From: Vibrio sp. UBA2441
GTDB lineage: Bacteria; Pseudomonadota; Gammaproteobacteria; Enterobacterales; Vibrionaceae
Assembly (NCBI GenBank): GCA_002342685.1
Contig: DDQN01000021.1
Location: 62,001-126,000, forward strand
Direction of reading: 5' to 3'
DNA length: 64,000 bases
Shown: positions 36,127 through 45,008 of the stretch, piece after piece
How positions within the stretch are numbered: the stretch's first letter is position 1
How the letters are laid out: each line of letters opens with the position of its first letter
Notes under the pieces: model-generated
Database searches by the model: none
What the model was told of the DNA's origin: nothing
What the model saw: the letters and a program-made list of their open reading frames with translations, nothing else
Position numbers and translations under genes: made by a program

Positions 36127-37077
36127 TTATTTATGAAAGCTAGCAGGTTGTTGCGTCAATTTATAAGCTGGGCGTAATTTATGAAGTAGATAATCTATAT
36201 GTTTTCTGGAAAGGCTATTTAAAACGTTGCCAACCAATATAAGCGTTACACCAATCATCGATTCAACAGACCATTGATATCCTTCGAATAGAGTCGAAAA
36301 GCCAAGCGCAACGATAGGGAATAAAACCATGGTGTAGGCGGATTTCTCGGCACCAATCCTTCCTACTAAAGTTAAATAACAACCGAAGGCAAGCACAGAG
36401 CCAAACATGGCCAGATAGAACAGTGACCCAAGGTAAGTGAATGAAGCATCGTAGCTGAATGGGATGCCTTTAATTTGGATAAGAGCAACAAGTGCTAGTG
36501 AGCCATATGTCATACCATAGGCGTTGGTTTGTACTACTGGTAGTTTTGCTCTTTGGTTACGAACCGAGATCATACTACCCACTGAAGCAACAAAAGTACT
36601 GGCTAATGCGAGACCTACTGCTTCCAGTTTTCCAGTGTTTGCGCCGAAAGTTTCAATTTCGGACCAGAACACCATGCAGATACCGGCAAGTCCGAATAGC
36701 GCGCTGATAATGATGGATGAGTTAGGTCGTTTACCAAAAAAGAGAAAGCTGTTGGCAATATTCATTAATACAATAGTGGAATAAATAACGGCAATCAAAC
36801 CGCTGCTTAACTCATAAGATGCCCAATAAACCAGCAAGTAATTTAGCCCGAATAGAGCAATACCTTGCAAAAACATCCAAAAATGTTCTTTTAGTTGAAA
36901 AGTCATTGGTAGTTTTCTCAGCAGACACCAGACAAGAAGAATAAGTGCTGCCAATGAAAAACGATACGTCAGTGAGACCTCAGCCGCGACAGTGCCTAAC
37001 TGAAACTGGATGGCTAAAAAGGTTGAACCCCATATCAAAACGGTAGATAGGTAAAGGGTGAATGTGTTTTTAAACAT
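36127..37077 (-). CDS. EamA/DMT-family transporter
   Basis: A 316-residue inner membrane protein with about ten hydrophobic segments in two EamA repeats. The start of the first repeat reads TLYLSTVLIWGSTFLAIQFQ. It contains YRFSLAALILLVWCLLRKLP and AYTMVLFPIVALGFSTLFEG in the second repeat. It belongs to the drug/metabolite transporter superfamily; no substrate can be predicted. It is divergent from a LysR gene with about 100 bp between them, the usual arrangement for LysR control of a transporter. Confidence 0.92.
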   Translation of the reverse strand: MFKNTFTLYLSTVLIWGSTFLAIQFQLGTVAAEVSLTYRFSLAALILLVWCLLRKLPMTFQLKEHFWMFLQGIALFGLNYLLVYWASYELSSGLIAVIYSTIVLMNIANSFLFFGKRPNSSIIISALFGLAGICMVFWSEIETFGANTGKLEAVGLALASTFVASVGSMISVRNQRAKLPVVQTNAYGMTYGSLALVALIQIKGIPFSYDASFTYLGSLFYLAMFGSVLAFGCYLTLVGRIGAEKSAYTMVLFPIVALGFSTLFEGYQWSVESMIGVTLILVGNVLNSLSRKHIDYLLHKLRPAYKLTQQPASFHK

Positions 37078-37160
37078 GGCGATGCACGACGTTATATAAA
37101 TGTAACTGTTGTTATATGAATATTATTAGTATTATGAAAGCGAATTATATTTATTAAAGG

Positions 37161-37177
37161 TATTAGCGATGCTAATA
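37161..37177. promoter_or_regulatory. Palindrome just upstream of the LysR gene
   Basis: TATTAGC (37161-37167) and GCTAATA (37171-37177) are perfect inverted repeats with GAT between, immediately before the ATG at 37180. A LysR-type operator is possible but unproven. Confidence 0.35.
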
Positions 37178-37179
37178 GT

Positions 37180-38070
37180 ATGGCGATGACAAGAGATATT
37201 GACATTAGTTTGCTTCGGGCATTGATTGCAGTCGCTGAGACTGGAAGCATGACCTCTGCGGCAAATACCATGAATTTGACGCAGGGTGCTATTAGCCAAA
37301 AGATAAAACGACTTGAAGCCATGTTTGAGTCCACTTTGTTTGAGCGTGAGCAGAGAAAATTACAGTTAACACCTGAAGGTGAAAAATTAATTTCACGTGC
37401 ATACCGCCTTGTCTCGCTGAACGATGAAATATGGCAATCGATGATGCGCCCAGAAGTGAAAGGTAAGGTTAAGTTAGGGGTCCCGTTGGATCTGGTACGT
37501 CCTTTTTTGCCTTCGATTTTACGGCGTTTTAATCGAGAAAACCCAAGTATTCAAATCACCGTAGTGAGCAATATGACCTCAGTATTACTGGATGCTTTGA
37601 ATCAGGGCGAGATAGATATTGCTATTACAACAGAACGCCAACCCGCGTCTGAACAATCCAATATTTTGTTGACGGATCAGTTGGTTTGGATTGGTGTTCA
37701 AAACGGCGATGCGTGCTATAAAAAACCGCTACCGATTTCATTGGGATCAAATACCAGTGCGTTTCGGGGTACTACCATTGATGCTCTGAATAAAAAAAAC
37801 CTGGATTGGATAGCAGTATGTGATGAAGGAAACCTTGAATCGACGCTCGTTACCGTAGAGGCTGATATTGCCGTTGCACCTTACCTATCCCGTTTGTTGC
37901 CAAACAGTTTAGAGGTTATCGACAAAAATGTGGGTTTGCCCGACTTACCTGAATTTTATATCAATTTGCACACCTCTGATACGAATGGGAATTGGATAAA
38001 ACGCGAGTTGGCAGATGCCATCCGCAAAGGTTTTTCAGACCTAAAAAGTGAATCCGCTAAGTTGGTATAG
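37180..38070 (+). CDS. LysR-family regulator
   Basis: A 296-residue LysR protein. The N-terminal helix-turn-helix is LLRALIAVAETGSMTSAANT, then MNLTQGAISQKIKRLEAMFE. The effector domain follows from about residue 90, starting KVKLGVPLDLVRPFLP. It is likely to regulate the divergent EamA transporter gene and itself. The start might also be the ATG at 37186; no clear ribosome binding site precedes either. Confidence 0.9.
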   Translation: MAMTRDIDISLLRALIAVAETGSMTSAANTMNLTQGAISQKIKRLEAMFESTLFEREQRKLQLTPEGEKLISRAYRLVSLNDEIWQSMMRPEVKGKVKLGVPLDLVRPFLPSILRRFNRENPSIQITVVSNMTSVLLDALNQGEIDIAITTERQPASEQSNILLTDQLVWIGVQNGDACYKKPLPISLGSNTSAFRGTTIDALNKKNLDWIAVCDEGNLESTLVTVEADIAVAPYLSRLLPNSLEVIDKNVGLPDLPEFYINLHTSDTNGNWIKRELADAIRKGFSDLKSESAKLV

Positions 38071-38084
38071 CGGCCAAAAATTGT

Positions 38085-38999
38085 TTATAAAACAATGTCG
38101 CCAATAGCCAATGAGACTTTCGAGGAAGGTGGCTTGTTTAAAAGGTGGCTTATCATCCAGCCAGCTTTGGTAATATCCTGCAGATTGATACCAGTCTCTA
38201 TACCTAAACCATGACAAAGGTACAAGACATCTTCGGTGGCGACATTGCCAGTCGCTCCAGAGGCATAGGGACAACCGCCCAAACCAGCGACGCTACTATC
38301 GATCACACTAATTCCCATGGTTAATGCCTGATATATATTGGCGAGTGCCTGCCCCCAGGTATCATGAAAATGAACCGCAAGTTGATGGGGTGGAATACGG
38401 TGTTGCACGGCCTCTAACATCTTTGCGACCCGAAGCGGAGTACCTGTGCCTATGGTGTCGCCAAGTGAAATCTCGTAACAGCCTAACTTGAATAATTCGT
38501 TAGCTACGCTGGCAACTTGCCTAGGGTTTGTTGCACCATCGTACGGACAGTCAATGACACAAGATAAATACCCACGAACGGGGATGTTGTATTTTTTTGC
38601 TTCCGCCATCAGAGGAGTGAAGCGTTTTAGGCTTTCAGCGATTGTGCAGTTGATGTTTTTTTTGCAAAAACCTTCAGAGCACGAGGTAAAAATAGCGACT
38701 TGGCTAGCACCAGAATCTACCGCTTGTTCGAAACCTTGTAAGTTAGGTGTTAAAGCAGAGTAAATAACGTTTGGTTGACGTGTTATGTTTTCCATTACCT
38801 GTCTTGAGTCGGACATTTGAGGCACCCACTTGGGGGATACAAACGAACCGGCTTCTATGTGGGTTAATCCTGTGAGAGATAATTGATTGATAAGCTGTAT
38901 TTTCGCTTCAGTACTAACGATGGCTTCATTTTGCAAGCCATCGCGTGCACCCACTTCTACAATGGTGACCGTTTCAGGCAGCATGGTTGCGCTCTCCAT
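38085..38999 (-). CDS. liuE: Hydroxymethylglutaryl-CoA lyase
   Basis: A 304-residue HMGL-like TIM-barrel enzyme. Signatures: VTIVEVGARDGLQNEA, THIEAGSFVSPKWVPQMSD, GYLSCVIDCPYDGATNP, YEISLGDTIGTGTPL and the C-terminal loop SSVAGLGGCPYASGATGNVA with the catalytic Cys. It splits HMG-CoA to acetoacetate and acetyl-CoA at the end of leucine degradation. Its start is two bases after the liuC stop, and its ribosome binding site (AAAGGGC) lies within the last codons of liuC. The product can be used with the thiolase encoded nearby. Confidence 0.95.
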   Translation of the reverse strand: MESATMLPETVTIVEVGARDGLQNEAIVSTEAKIQLINQLSLTGLTHIEAGSFVSPKWVPQMSDSRQVMENITRQPNVIYSALTPNLQGFEQAVDSGASQVAIFTSCSEGFCKKNINCTIAESLKRFTPLMAEAKKYNIPVRGYLSCVIDCPYDGATNPRQVASVANELFKLGCYEISLGDTIGTGTPLRVAKMLEAVQHRIPPHQLAVHFHDTWGQALANIYQALTMGISVIDSSVAGLGGCPYASGATGNVATEDVLYLCHGLGIETGINLQDITKAGWMISHLLNKPPSSKVSLAIGDIVL

Positions 39000-39001
39000 T
39001 T

Positions 39002-39886
39002 TTAATGCCCTTTGCCTTGCTCTGTTTTAGATGCCCATGAAGGAGATCGTTTATCTAAAAAAGCGTTTAACCCTTCTTGCCCTTGTTCCGATACGCGAAT
39101 ATCAGCTATTAAGTGGCTGGTATGTTTGGTCAGTTTTTTATCGATAGGCTGATTCTCACAGGTATGACAGAGTACTTTTACTTGTTGCTGAGCCATTGGG
39201 CTGCTCGCCAAAATAGACTTGATAAGCCGGGTTAGCTGCTTATCTTCAGAGTTTTCATCTTCATTGATCACAATGTGCACAAGTCCAATGCGTTCCGCGG
39301 TTTTGGCGTCGATATGTTCGGCGGTAAGCATATATCGTCTTGCATTACGAACTCCCATAGCTCGGCAGACATATGGTGCAATGGTGGCGGGAATAAGTCC
39401 TAGTTTTACTTCACTAAGGCAGAATTTTGCATTCTGCATTGAGACAGCAATATCGCAGCAACAAATTAACCCTAAAGCACCACCAAAAGCGCAGCCCTGC
39501 ACGACCACGATAGTGGGGTGAGGAAACGAATCAAGGGTGTGCATCAATTCGGCCAGTTGTTTCGCGTCATGGCGGTTTTCCTTCTTGGATTTTAATATCA
39601 TTGACTGCATCCATTGCAGATCAGCGCCGGAAGAAAAATGTTTACCATTTGCTCTTAGCAGTAAACATCGAATGGTAGGATTGGCTGCAAGCTGATTCAG
39701 GTAATCTATTAACACAATAATCATGTCATCATTGAAGGCATTGCTTTTGCTTGCTCTATTAAGGGTGAGTGTTGCCACGCCATTATTATCGATATCACAT
39801 AAGACGTTAGCTGGTTTCGGTTTTGTCCGGTTATTTTCTGCACCGCTTTTTTTCGAACTGACTTTTTCTGAGCTGATTGCTTTCAT
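39002..39886 (-). CDS. liuC: Methylglutaconyl-CoA hydratase (enoyl-CoA hydratase family)
   Basis: A 294-residue crotonase-family enzyme with LTLNRASKSNAFNDDMI, the oxyanion loop KHFSSGADLQWMQS, VVVQGCAFGGALGLICCCD and FCLSEVKLGLIPATIAPYVC (with catalytic Glu). It hydrates 3-methylglutaconyl-CoA to HMG-CoA. It has an unusual N-terminal extension of about 25 Lys/Ser-rich residues; the ATG at 39886 has AAGGAACTCG upstream, so it appears real. It belongs to the liu operon. The C-terminal tail SKTEQGKGH doubles as the liuE ribosome binding region. liuD, which normally lies between liuC and liuE, is absent. Confidence 0.92.
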   Translation of the reverse strand: MKAISSEKVSSKKSGAENNRTKPKPANVLCDIDNNGVATLTLNRASKSNAFNDDMIIVLIDYLNQLAANPTIRCLLLRANGKHFSSGADLQWMQSMILKSKKENRHDAKQLAELMHTLDSFPHPTIVVVQGCAFGGALGLICCCDIAVSMQNAKFCLSEVKLGLIPATIAPYVCRAMGVRNARRYMLTAEHIDAKTAERIGLVHIVINEDENSEDKQLTRLIKSILASSPMAQQQVKVLCHTCENQPIDKKLTKHTSHLIADIRVSEQGQEGLNAFLDKRSPSWASKTEQGKGH

Positions 39887-39903
39887 TTATCGAGTTCCTT
39901 GGT

Positions 39904-39938
39904 CTTTGCATTAGGACTTTGCATTAGGACTTTGCAAT
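39904..39938. repeat. Tandem 13-bp repeat between liuB and liuC
   Basis: CTTTGCATTAGGA occurs twice in tandem (39904-39916 and 39917-39929) followed by a partial third copy CTTTGCAAT. It sits in the short liuB-liuC intergenic gap; a replication-slippage origin is likely. Confidence 0.7.
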
Positions 39939-39941
39939 GGC

Positions 39942-41546
39942 TTACATACGAAATATACCAAATTGACTGTCGGGTATAGGCGCTCGCAGAGAGGCAGACA
40001 GTGCATGTCCAATAAGGTCTCTGGTCTCTTTGGGATCAATAATTCCGTCGTCCCATAATCGGGCGCTGGCGTAATAGGGGTGGCCCTGTTTTTCATACAG
40101 TTCAATGATGGGTTGTTTGAAATTGCTCTCTTGTTCTGTGGACCATAGTTCGCCTTTCCTCTGTTTAATCTCTCGTTTTACCTGCGACATAACGCCCGCA
40201 GCCTGTTCACCGCCCATCACTGATATACGGGCGTTTGGCCACATCCACATCATCGTAGGGTTATAGGCTCGTCCACACATTCCATAGTTTCCTGCGCCAT
40301 AAGAACCGCCAATAATGACGGTAAATTTGGGTACATCAGCGCACGCGACAGCCATAACAAGTTTGGCCCCGTGTTTGGCGATACCTTCTGACTCGTATTT
40401 TTTGCCTACCATGAATCCGGTGATATTTTGTAAAAACAGCAAAGGTATTTTTCGTTTTGCACATAACTCAATAAAGTGGGCGCCTTTTTGTGCTGATTCG
40501 GAAAAAAGAATGCCGTTGTTGCCGATTATGCCAATAGGGTGACCATGCAGTTGAGCAAATCCACACACGAGAGTCTGGCCATAGTAGGTTTTAAACTCAT
40601 CAAAATCCGAGTCATCAACGATGCGGGCAATGACTTCTCTAACATCAAATAAGTGACGCAAATCCGGGTTTACGATGCCGTAAATTTCTTCAGCGTCATA
40701 ACGCGGTGGCAGGGCTTTTTTTGGCGGGGGCATGATAGGAGGTTGGTTAGCACTGTCGATCGCTTGTCGTGCCATACTAAGTGCCTGTACTTCATTCTCG
40801 GCATAATAATCGGCAACGCCTGATTTCTTACAATGGACATCAGCGCCCCCTAGTGCTTCAGCGGTTACAACCTCTCCGGTAGCGGCTTGAACAAGAGGAG
40901 GGCCGGCAAGAAAAATCGTGCCCTGCTCTTTTACGATGATAGAGACATCAGCCATGGCAGGAACATAGGCGCCTCCTGCGGTGCACAGCCCTAATACCAC
41001 TGCAACTTGCGGGATTCCCATGGCAGACATGCGTGCCTGGTTATAAAAAATACGACCGAAGTGATCCCGGTCAGGAAACACCTCAGCCTGATGCGGAAGG
41101 TTGGCACCACCAGAGTCGACAAGGTATACGCAGGGTAAATGGCACTGCTGTGCAATCTCTTGTGCCCGCAAGTGCTTTTTGACGGTTAAAGGGAAATAAG
41201 TGCCGCCTTTAACGGAAGCATCATTGGCAATGACCATGCAAGGTATACCTTTAATATTCCCTATACCGACTATGACACCAGCGCATGGAATGGCATCTTC
41301 ATACACTCGCCAGGCAGCAAACTGTCCTATTTCGAGAAAGTGAGCACCATCATCTAACAAGGTAGTTATGCGTTCTCGTGCAGAGAGTTTTCCTTTCTTG
41401 CGTTGATGTTCCATTGCCGAAGGCCCACCCCCTTGCCTGATGACATTAAGGTTAGCTTGAAGATTATCAATTAATTCAGTCATGACTTGTTTATTAGCAA
41501 TAAAATGAGGATCGTTTGGCTTCGCTTTGGTTTGAAGAATGGCCAT
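39942..41546 (-). CDS. liuB: Methylcrotonyl-CoA carboxylase carboxyltransferase subunit
   Basis: A 534-residue carboxyltransferase beta subunit. Signatures: [79 protein letters not shown] and [20 protein letters not shown]. It transfers CO2 from carboxybiotin to 3-methylcrotonyl-CoA in leucine degradation. The start is ATG 41546 with AAGGAACGAC upstream; the open frame 40 codons further back overlaps liuA and is rejected. The partner biotin carboxylase/biotin carrier subunit (LiuD) is not encoded in this window. Confidence 0.95.
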   Translation of the reverse strand: MAILQTKAKPNDPHFIANKQVMTELIDNLQANLNVIRQGGGPSAMEHQRKKGKLSARERITTLLDDGAHFLEIGQFAAWRVYEDAIPCAGVIVGIGNIKGIPCMVIANDASVKGGTYFPLTVKKHLRAQEIAQQCHLPCVYLVDSGGANLPHQAEVFPDRDHFGRIFYNQARMSAMGIPQVAVVLGLCTAGGAYVPAMADVSIIVKEQGTIFLAGPPLVQAATGEVVTAEALGGADVHCKKSGVADYYAENEVQALSMARQAIDSANQPPIMPPPKKALPPRYDAEEIYGIVNPDLRHLFDVREVIARIVDDSDFDEFKTYYGQTLVCGFAQLHGHPIGIIGNNGILFSESAQKGAHFIELCAKRKIPLLFLQNITGFMVGKKYESEGIAKHGAKLVMAVACADVPKFTVIIGGSYGAGNYGMCGRAYNPTMMWMWPNARISVMGGEQAAGVMSQVKREIKQRKGELWSTEQESNFKQPIIELYEKQGHPYYASARLWDDGIIDPKETRDLIGHALSASLRAPIPDSQFGIFRM

Positions 41547-41634
41547 ATGTCGTTCCTTGTCAGTGTGCTGAATATCCGTGATTTGCGGGTAAATCCATAA
41601 CCGTGTTTGTAGTCGGAGTCTTATCGGCGAATGG

Positions 41635-42804
41635 TTAGCGAGATTCGTCGAATAGTTCTCTGCCAATGAGCATGCGTCTTATCTCAGAGGTGCCTGCGCC
41701 AATTTCATAGAGCTTGGCATCCCGCAGTAGCCGGCCTGCTGGAAATTCATTGATGTAACCATTGCCGCCGAGTAATTGGATAGCATCTAATGCTATTTGA
41801 GTTGCGAGTTCGGCGCTGTACAAAATAACACCAGCGGCATCTTTACGGGTGGTTTCACCGCGGTCACATGCACTAGCAACGGTATAGACGTAAGCGCGCG
41901 CAGCATTCATTCGGGTATACATGTCGGCCACTTTGGCCTGAACCAGCTGAAACTCGCCAATAGACCGGCCGAACTGTTTTCGGTCGTGCACATAAGGGAT
42001 AACGAGATCGAGACACGCTTGCATTATGCCTAACGGGCCTGCAGCAAGAACCACTCGTTCATAATCTAAACCACTCATTAATACCTCAACGCCATGGTTA
42101 ACTTTGCCCAATATGTTTTCACGTGGCACCGGGCAGTCTTTGAATACGAGCTCACAGGTATTAGAACCACGCATGCCAAGCTTATCGAGCTTTTGTGCCT
42201 GACTGAATCCAGAGAAACTGCGTTCAATAATAAAGGCGGTAATTCCATGAGATTTTGCGCTAGGGTCTGTTTTAGCGTAAACCACAATGGTATGAGCATC
42301 GGGGCCATTGGTGATCCACATTTTCGTGCCGTTGAGAATGTAAACGTCACCCACCAGTTCCGCTTTCAGTTGCATGCTAATGACATCTGAGCCGGCATTT
42401 GCTTCACTCATGGCCAGCGCCCCAATGTGACTACCGTTGATAAGTTTTGGTAAGAATTTCTCTCTCTGTGCTTGAGTACCGTTGCGAAAAATTTGGTTAA
42501 CGCACAGATTCGAGTGTGCTCCGTAGCTCAATGCAACGGAGGCTGAAGCTCGGCTTATTTCTTCCATTGCAACGACGTGTGCCAGATAACCCATATCTGC
42601 GCCACCATACTCTTCGCTGATGGTAACGCCTAGTAAGCCCATGTCACCGAACAGTGACCATAGATGGTTAGGAAATTGATTATTTTTATCGATATCAGAA
42701 GCGATTGGGGCGATATGTTCAGTTGCAAATCCATTGACCTGCTCACGCAACATATCAATAGTTTCCCCGAGTCCGAAATTAAGTGGGATATAGTCATTTC
42801 TCAT
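41635..42804 (-). CDS. liuA: Isovaleryl-CoA dehydrogenase
   Basis: A 389-residue acyl-CoA dehydrogenase: [80 protein letters not shown] (with the Glu base in the family-specific position), [14 protein letters not shown] and [19 protein letters not shown]. It removes hydrogen from isovaleryl-CoA, giving 3-methylcrotonyl-CoA; electrons go to ETF. It is first of the leftward liu genes after liuR and has TTAGGAGATATT before its ATG. Confidence 0.94.
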   Translation of the reverse strand: MRNDYIPLNFGLGETIDMLREQVNGFATEHIAPIASDIDKNNQFPNHLWSLFGDMGLLGVTISEEYGGADMGYLAHVVAMEEISRASASVALSYGAHSNLCVNQIFRNGTQAQREKFLPKLINGSHIGALAMSEANAGSDVISMQLKAELVGDVYILNGTKMWITNGPDAHTIVVYAKTDPSAKSHGITAFIIERSFSGFSQAQKLDKLGMRGSNTCELVFKDCPVPRENILGKVNHGVEVLMSGLDYERVVLAAGPLGIMQACLDLVIPYVHDRKQFGRSIGEFQLVQAKVADMYTRMNAARAYVYTVASACDRGETTRKDAAGVILYSAELATQIALDAIQLLGGNGYINEFPAGRLLRDAKLYEIGAGTSEIRRMLIGRELFDESR

Positions 42805-42889
42805 AATATCTCCTAAGCAGCAAAGTGAACGGTGGGGGTTGCATGCTCTGTTTTTACTTAGATTAATCGCATCGTAATATGGACACTTT

Positions 42890-43267
42890 TCAGTTTGACT
42901 CAGAGCGGTTCAATGCCTGCTGGCATCGTTCGCGCGCCGCATAGAGCTCTTCCATTACGATATTAATATCGTCAAGTTGACGTTGTAATGTGGCCTGTTT
43001 TTCATCAATGATAGTGAGCATCTTGAGTAACTGGGTATCACATTGATTGGTATCATATAGTTCAAATAATTGCCGAATTTCAGCTAATGAAAACCCAAGC
43101 CTTTTGCCCCGCAGAATCAGCTTCAATCGGATCTTGTCCCTACGTTGATAAACCCGAATTTTGCCTTGCCGGGTCGGGTATATGAGTCCCATATCCTCAT
43201 AGAAACGAATACTTCGAGTTGTCACATCAAACTCTTTTGCGAGCTCGCTAATTTTGAATGTTTCCAT
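42890..43267 (-). CDS. liuR: MerR-family regulator LiuR
   Basis: A 125-residue MerR protein. The helix-turn-helix is [20 protein letters not shown], followed by [20 protein letters not shown] and a C-terminal coiled coil ([20 protein letters not shown]). LiuR is the repressor of branched-chain amino acid catabolism in many gammaproteobacteria. The start [13 protein letters not shown] (ATG 43267, with GGAGG upstream) is preferred to the longer open frame. It heads the leftward genes and faces the thiolase gene across a pair of perfect inverted operator-like repeats. Confidence 0.93.
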   Translation of the reverse strand: METFKISELAKEFDVTTRSIRFYEDMGLIYPTRQGKIRVYQRRDKIRLKLILRGKRLGFSLAEIRQLFELYDTNQCDTQLLKMLTIIDEKQATLQRQLDDINIVMEELYAARERCQQALNRSESN

Positions 43268-43372
43268 TAGATAATGTCCTCCAACGGCTTGGCGACGAGG
43301 AAAGCATGGCGTAATAAAACAAACAGACAAACTTGCCATCAGGCTAGACTTTCTGTGTTAAAAACTTGTTTC

Positions 43373-43417
43373 TTGACGTTTACGTAAATGTTAGTGCTAT
43401 GCTTACGTAAACGTCAA
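43373..43417. promoter_or_regulatory. LiuR operator pair and MerR-type promoter
   Basis: TTGACGTTTACGTAA (43373-43387) and TTACGTAAACGTCAA (43403-43417) are exact reverse complements. They match the LiuR motif built on TTTACGTNNACGTAAA. TTGACG (43373) and TATGCT (43398-43403) are 19 bp apart, the long spacer usual for MerR-type control, serving the thiolase promoter; the second copy would serve the liuR-liuA side. Confidence 0.78.
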
Positions 43418-43520
43418 GAAATCACAGTACGAAAAATAGTCAGCTCTGTTTTAACAAGGTAAGCCTGAAGTCGGTTTCGAAATGCGGTGAGAAAATTCTG
43501 TCGTTTATGAGGATGGAGTA

Positions 43521-44759
43521 ATGGAAAAAGCCATTTGCATTGTATCAGCAAAACGTACGCCGCTGGGCAGCTTTAAAGGCATGCTTCAAACATTTTCTGC
43601 GCCGCAGCTAGGACAATTTGCGATTAACGCTGCTATAGCTGAAATACCTAATTCAACGAATTGTATTGATGAAGTTTTTATGGGCTGCGTGCTTCCCGCT
43701 GGTTGTGGTCAGGCACCAGCGCGACAAGCGGCTTTGGGTGCCAGGCTGCCTGATTCTGTGGCTTGCACTACCATAAATAAAGTATGCGGTTCTGGTATGA
43801 AGTCCGTCATGTTAGCCCATGATCTGATAAAAGCCGGCACTATTCGTGGTGCGGTGGCTGGTGGCATGGAGAGCATGACCAATGCGCCTTATCTCTTAAA
43901 GGGTACCAGAGCTGGTATGCATATGGGTCACAATACCACGTATGATCATATGTTCTTGGATGGCCTGCAAGATGCCTATGATGGCGACTTGATGGGAGTT
44001 TACGCGCAGGGTATAGCTGATAAGTTAAAAGTTACAAGAGAGCAAATGGATGCATGGGCTTCGATGTCTGTGCAAAGGGCACTCAATGCACAAAAACAAC
44101 AGTTATTTGTTGATGAAATAGCGCCTGTTCTGCGGCTTGATAAACAAAGAAAACCTCATAAGCATGAACCGGAATGGATTGATTATGATGAGCACCCCAA
44201 AGAAATCGACCTAAATAAAATCCCTCGACTTCGTCCTGCCTTTGCCAAAGATGGCAGTGTGACTGCGGCGAACTCCAGTGCCATTTCTGATGGCGCCGCT
44301 GCACTTGTACTCATGGATGCGGAGATGGCAAAGCAACAAGGTTTGGCTCCCCTCGCTATTATTAAAGGTCATGCCACTCATGCACGAAAACCTGCCGAAT
44401 TCACACTTGCCCCTGTCTATGTCATTGAAGAACTATTGTCCGCACTAGATTGGTCTGTGGATGATGTCGACTTATGGGAGATCAACGAGGCGTTCGCGGT
44501 TGTAACTCAGATTGCGGTACACCAATTAGGTTTGGACGTAGACAAGGTTAATGTCAAAGGCGGTGCCTGCGCTCTTGGTCACCCAATAGGCGCTAGTGGA
44601 GCACGTATTCTGGTGACGCTGATCCATAGCTTAAGGCAACTTCAATCTCAGAGAGGTAGGGAAGATAAAACGGTGCTGCGTGGAGTGGCTTCACTCTGTA
44701 TCGGAGGCGGTGAAGCGACGGCAATAGGAATTGAGGTGGGAGCAATAAGGGATGGGTGA
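43521..44759 (+). CDS. Acetyl-CoA C-acyltransferase (thiolase)
   Basis: A 412-residue thiolase: IVSAKRTPLGSFKGMLQTFS, the active-site cysteine in NKVCGSGMKSVMLA (C89 or so), VAGGMESMTNAPYL, INEAFAVVTQI and KGGACALGHPIGASGARI. It is in the class that cleaves or forms acetoacetyl-CoA and branched 3-ketoacyl-CoAs (isoleucine or leucine branch). The last about seven residues (VGAIRDG) are encoded by the beginning of the heptanucleotide repeat array that follows, so the C-terminus seems to be repeat-derived. It has GAGGATGGAG before ATG. Confidence 0.92.
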   Translation: MEKAICIVSAKRTPLGSFKGMLQTFSAPQLGQFAINAAIAEIPNSTNCIDEVFMGCVLPAGCGQAPARQAALGARLPDSVACTTINKVCGSGMKSVMLAHDLIKAGTIRGAVAGGMESMTNAPYLLKGTRAGMHMGHNTTYDHMFLDGLQDAYDGDLMGVYAQGIADKLKVTREQMDAWASMSVQRALNAQKQQLFVDEIAPVLRLDKQRKPHKHEPEWIDYDEHPKEIDLNKIPRLRPAFAKDGSVTAANSSAISDGAAALVLMDAEMAKQQGLAPLAIIKGHATHARKPAEFTLAPVYVIEELLSALDWSVDDVDLWEINEAFAVVTQIAVHQLGLDVDKVNVKGGACALGHPIGASGARILVTLIHSLRQLQSQRGREDKTVLRGVASLCIGGGEATAIGIEVGAIRDG

Positions 44760-44970
44760 TAGGAGATGGGCTACAGGCGAAAAGAGAAAAGCAAAAAGAG
44801 ATAGGTTATGGGTGATAGGTTATGGGGGATGGGTAATAGGCGACAGGCGAAAAGAGAAAAGCGGAATGAGATGGGTGATAGGTAATAGGTAAAAGGTTAT
44901 GGGTGATAGGTAACAGGTTATGGGGAGCGGGTGACCGGTAACCGTTCACCGTTTTCCGATGATCGTTTAT
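44747..44970. repeat. Degenerate 7-nt tandem repeat array, left of mmsA
   Basis: About 32 consecutive 7-bp units in perfect register, e.g. GGGTGAT, AGGTTAT, AGGCGAA, GGGTAAT, AGGTAAC, CGGTAAC. The plus strand is G/A-rich with few C up to about 44930. A block AGGCGAAAAGAGAAAAGC is repeated exactly 70 bp apart (44775 and 44845), i.e. ten units. It begins inside the 3' end of the thiolase gene and ends just before mmsA. Confidence 0.9.
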
Positions 44971-45008
44971 CAGTTTTGGTTTAGATATTTTGTGAATAGG
45001 AGTGAGTG

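Noticed and set aside
41547..41666. 40-codon N-terminal extension of liuB
   Set aside because: It overlaps liuA and the ATG at 41546 has a good ribosome binding site.
44747..44970. CRISPR array
   Set aside because: Repeat units are 7 bp, without spacers or leader and with no cas gene nearby; this is a tandem repeat.
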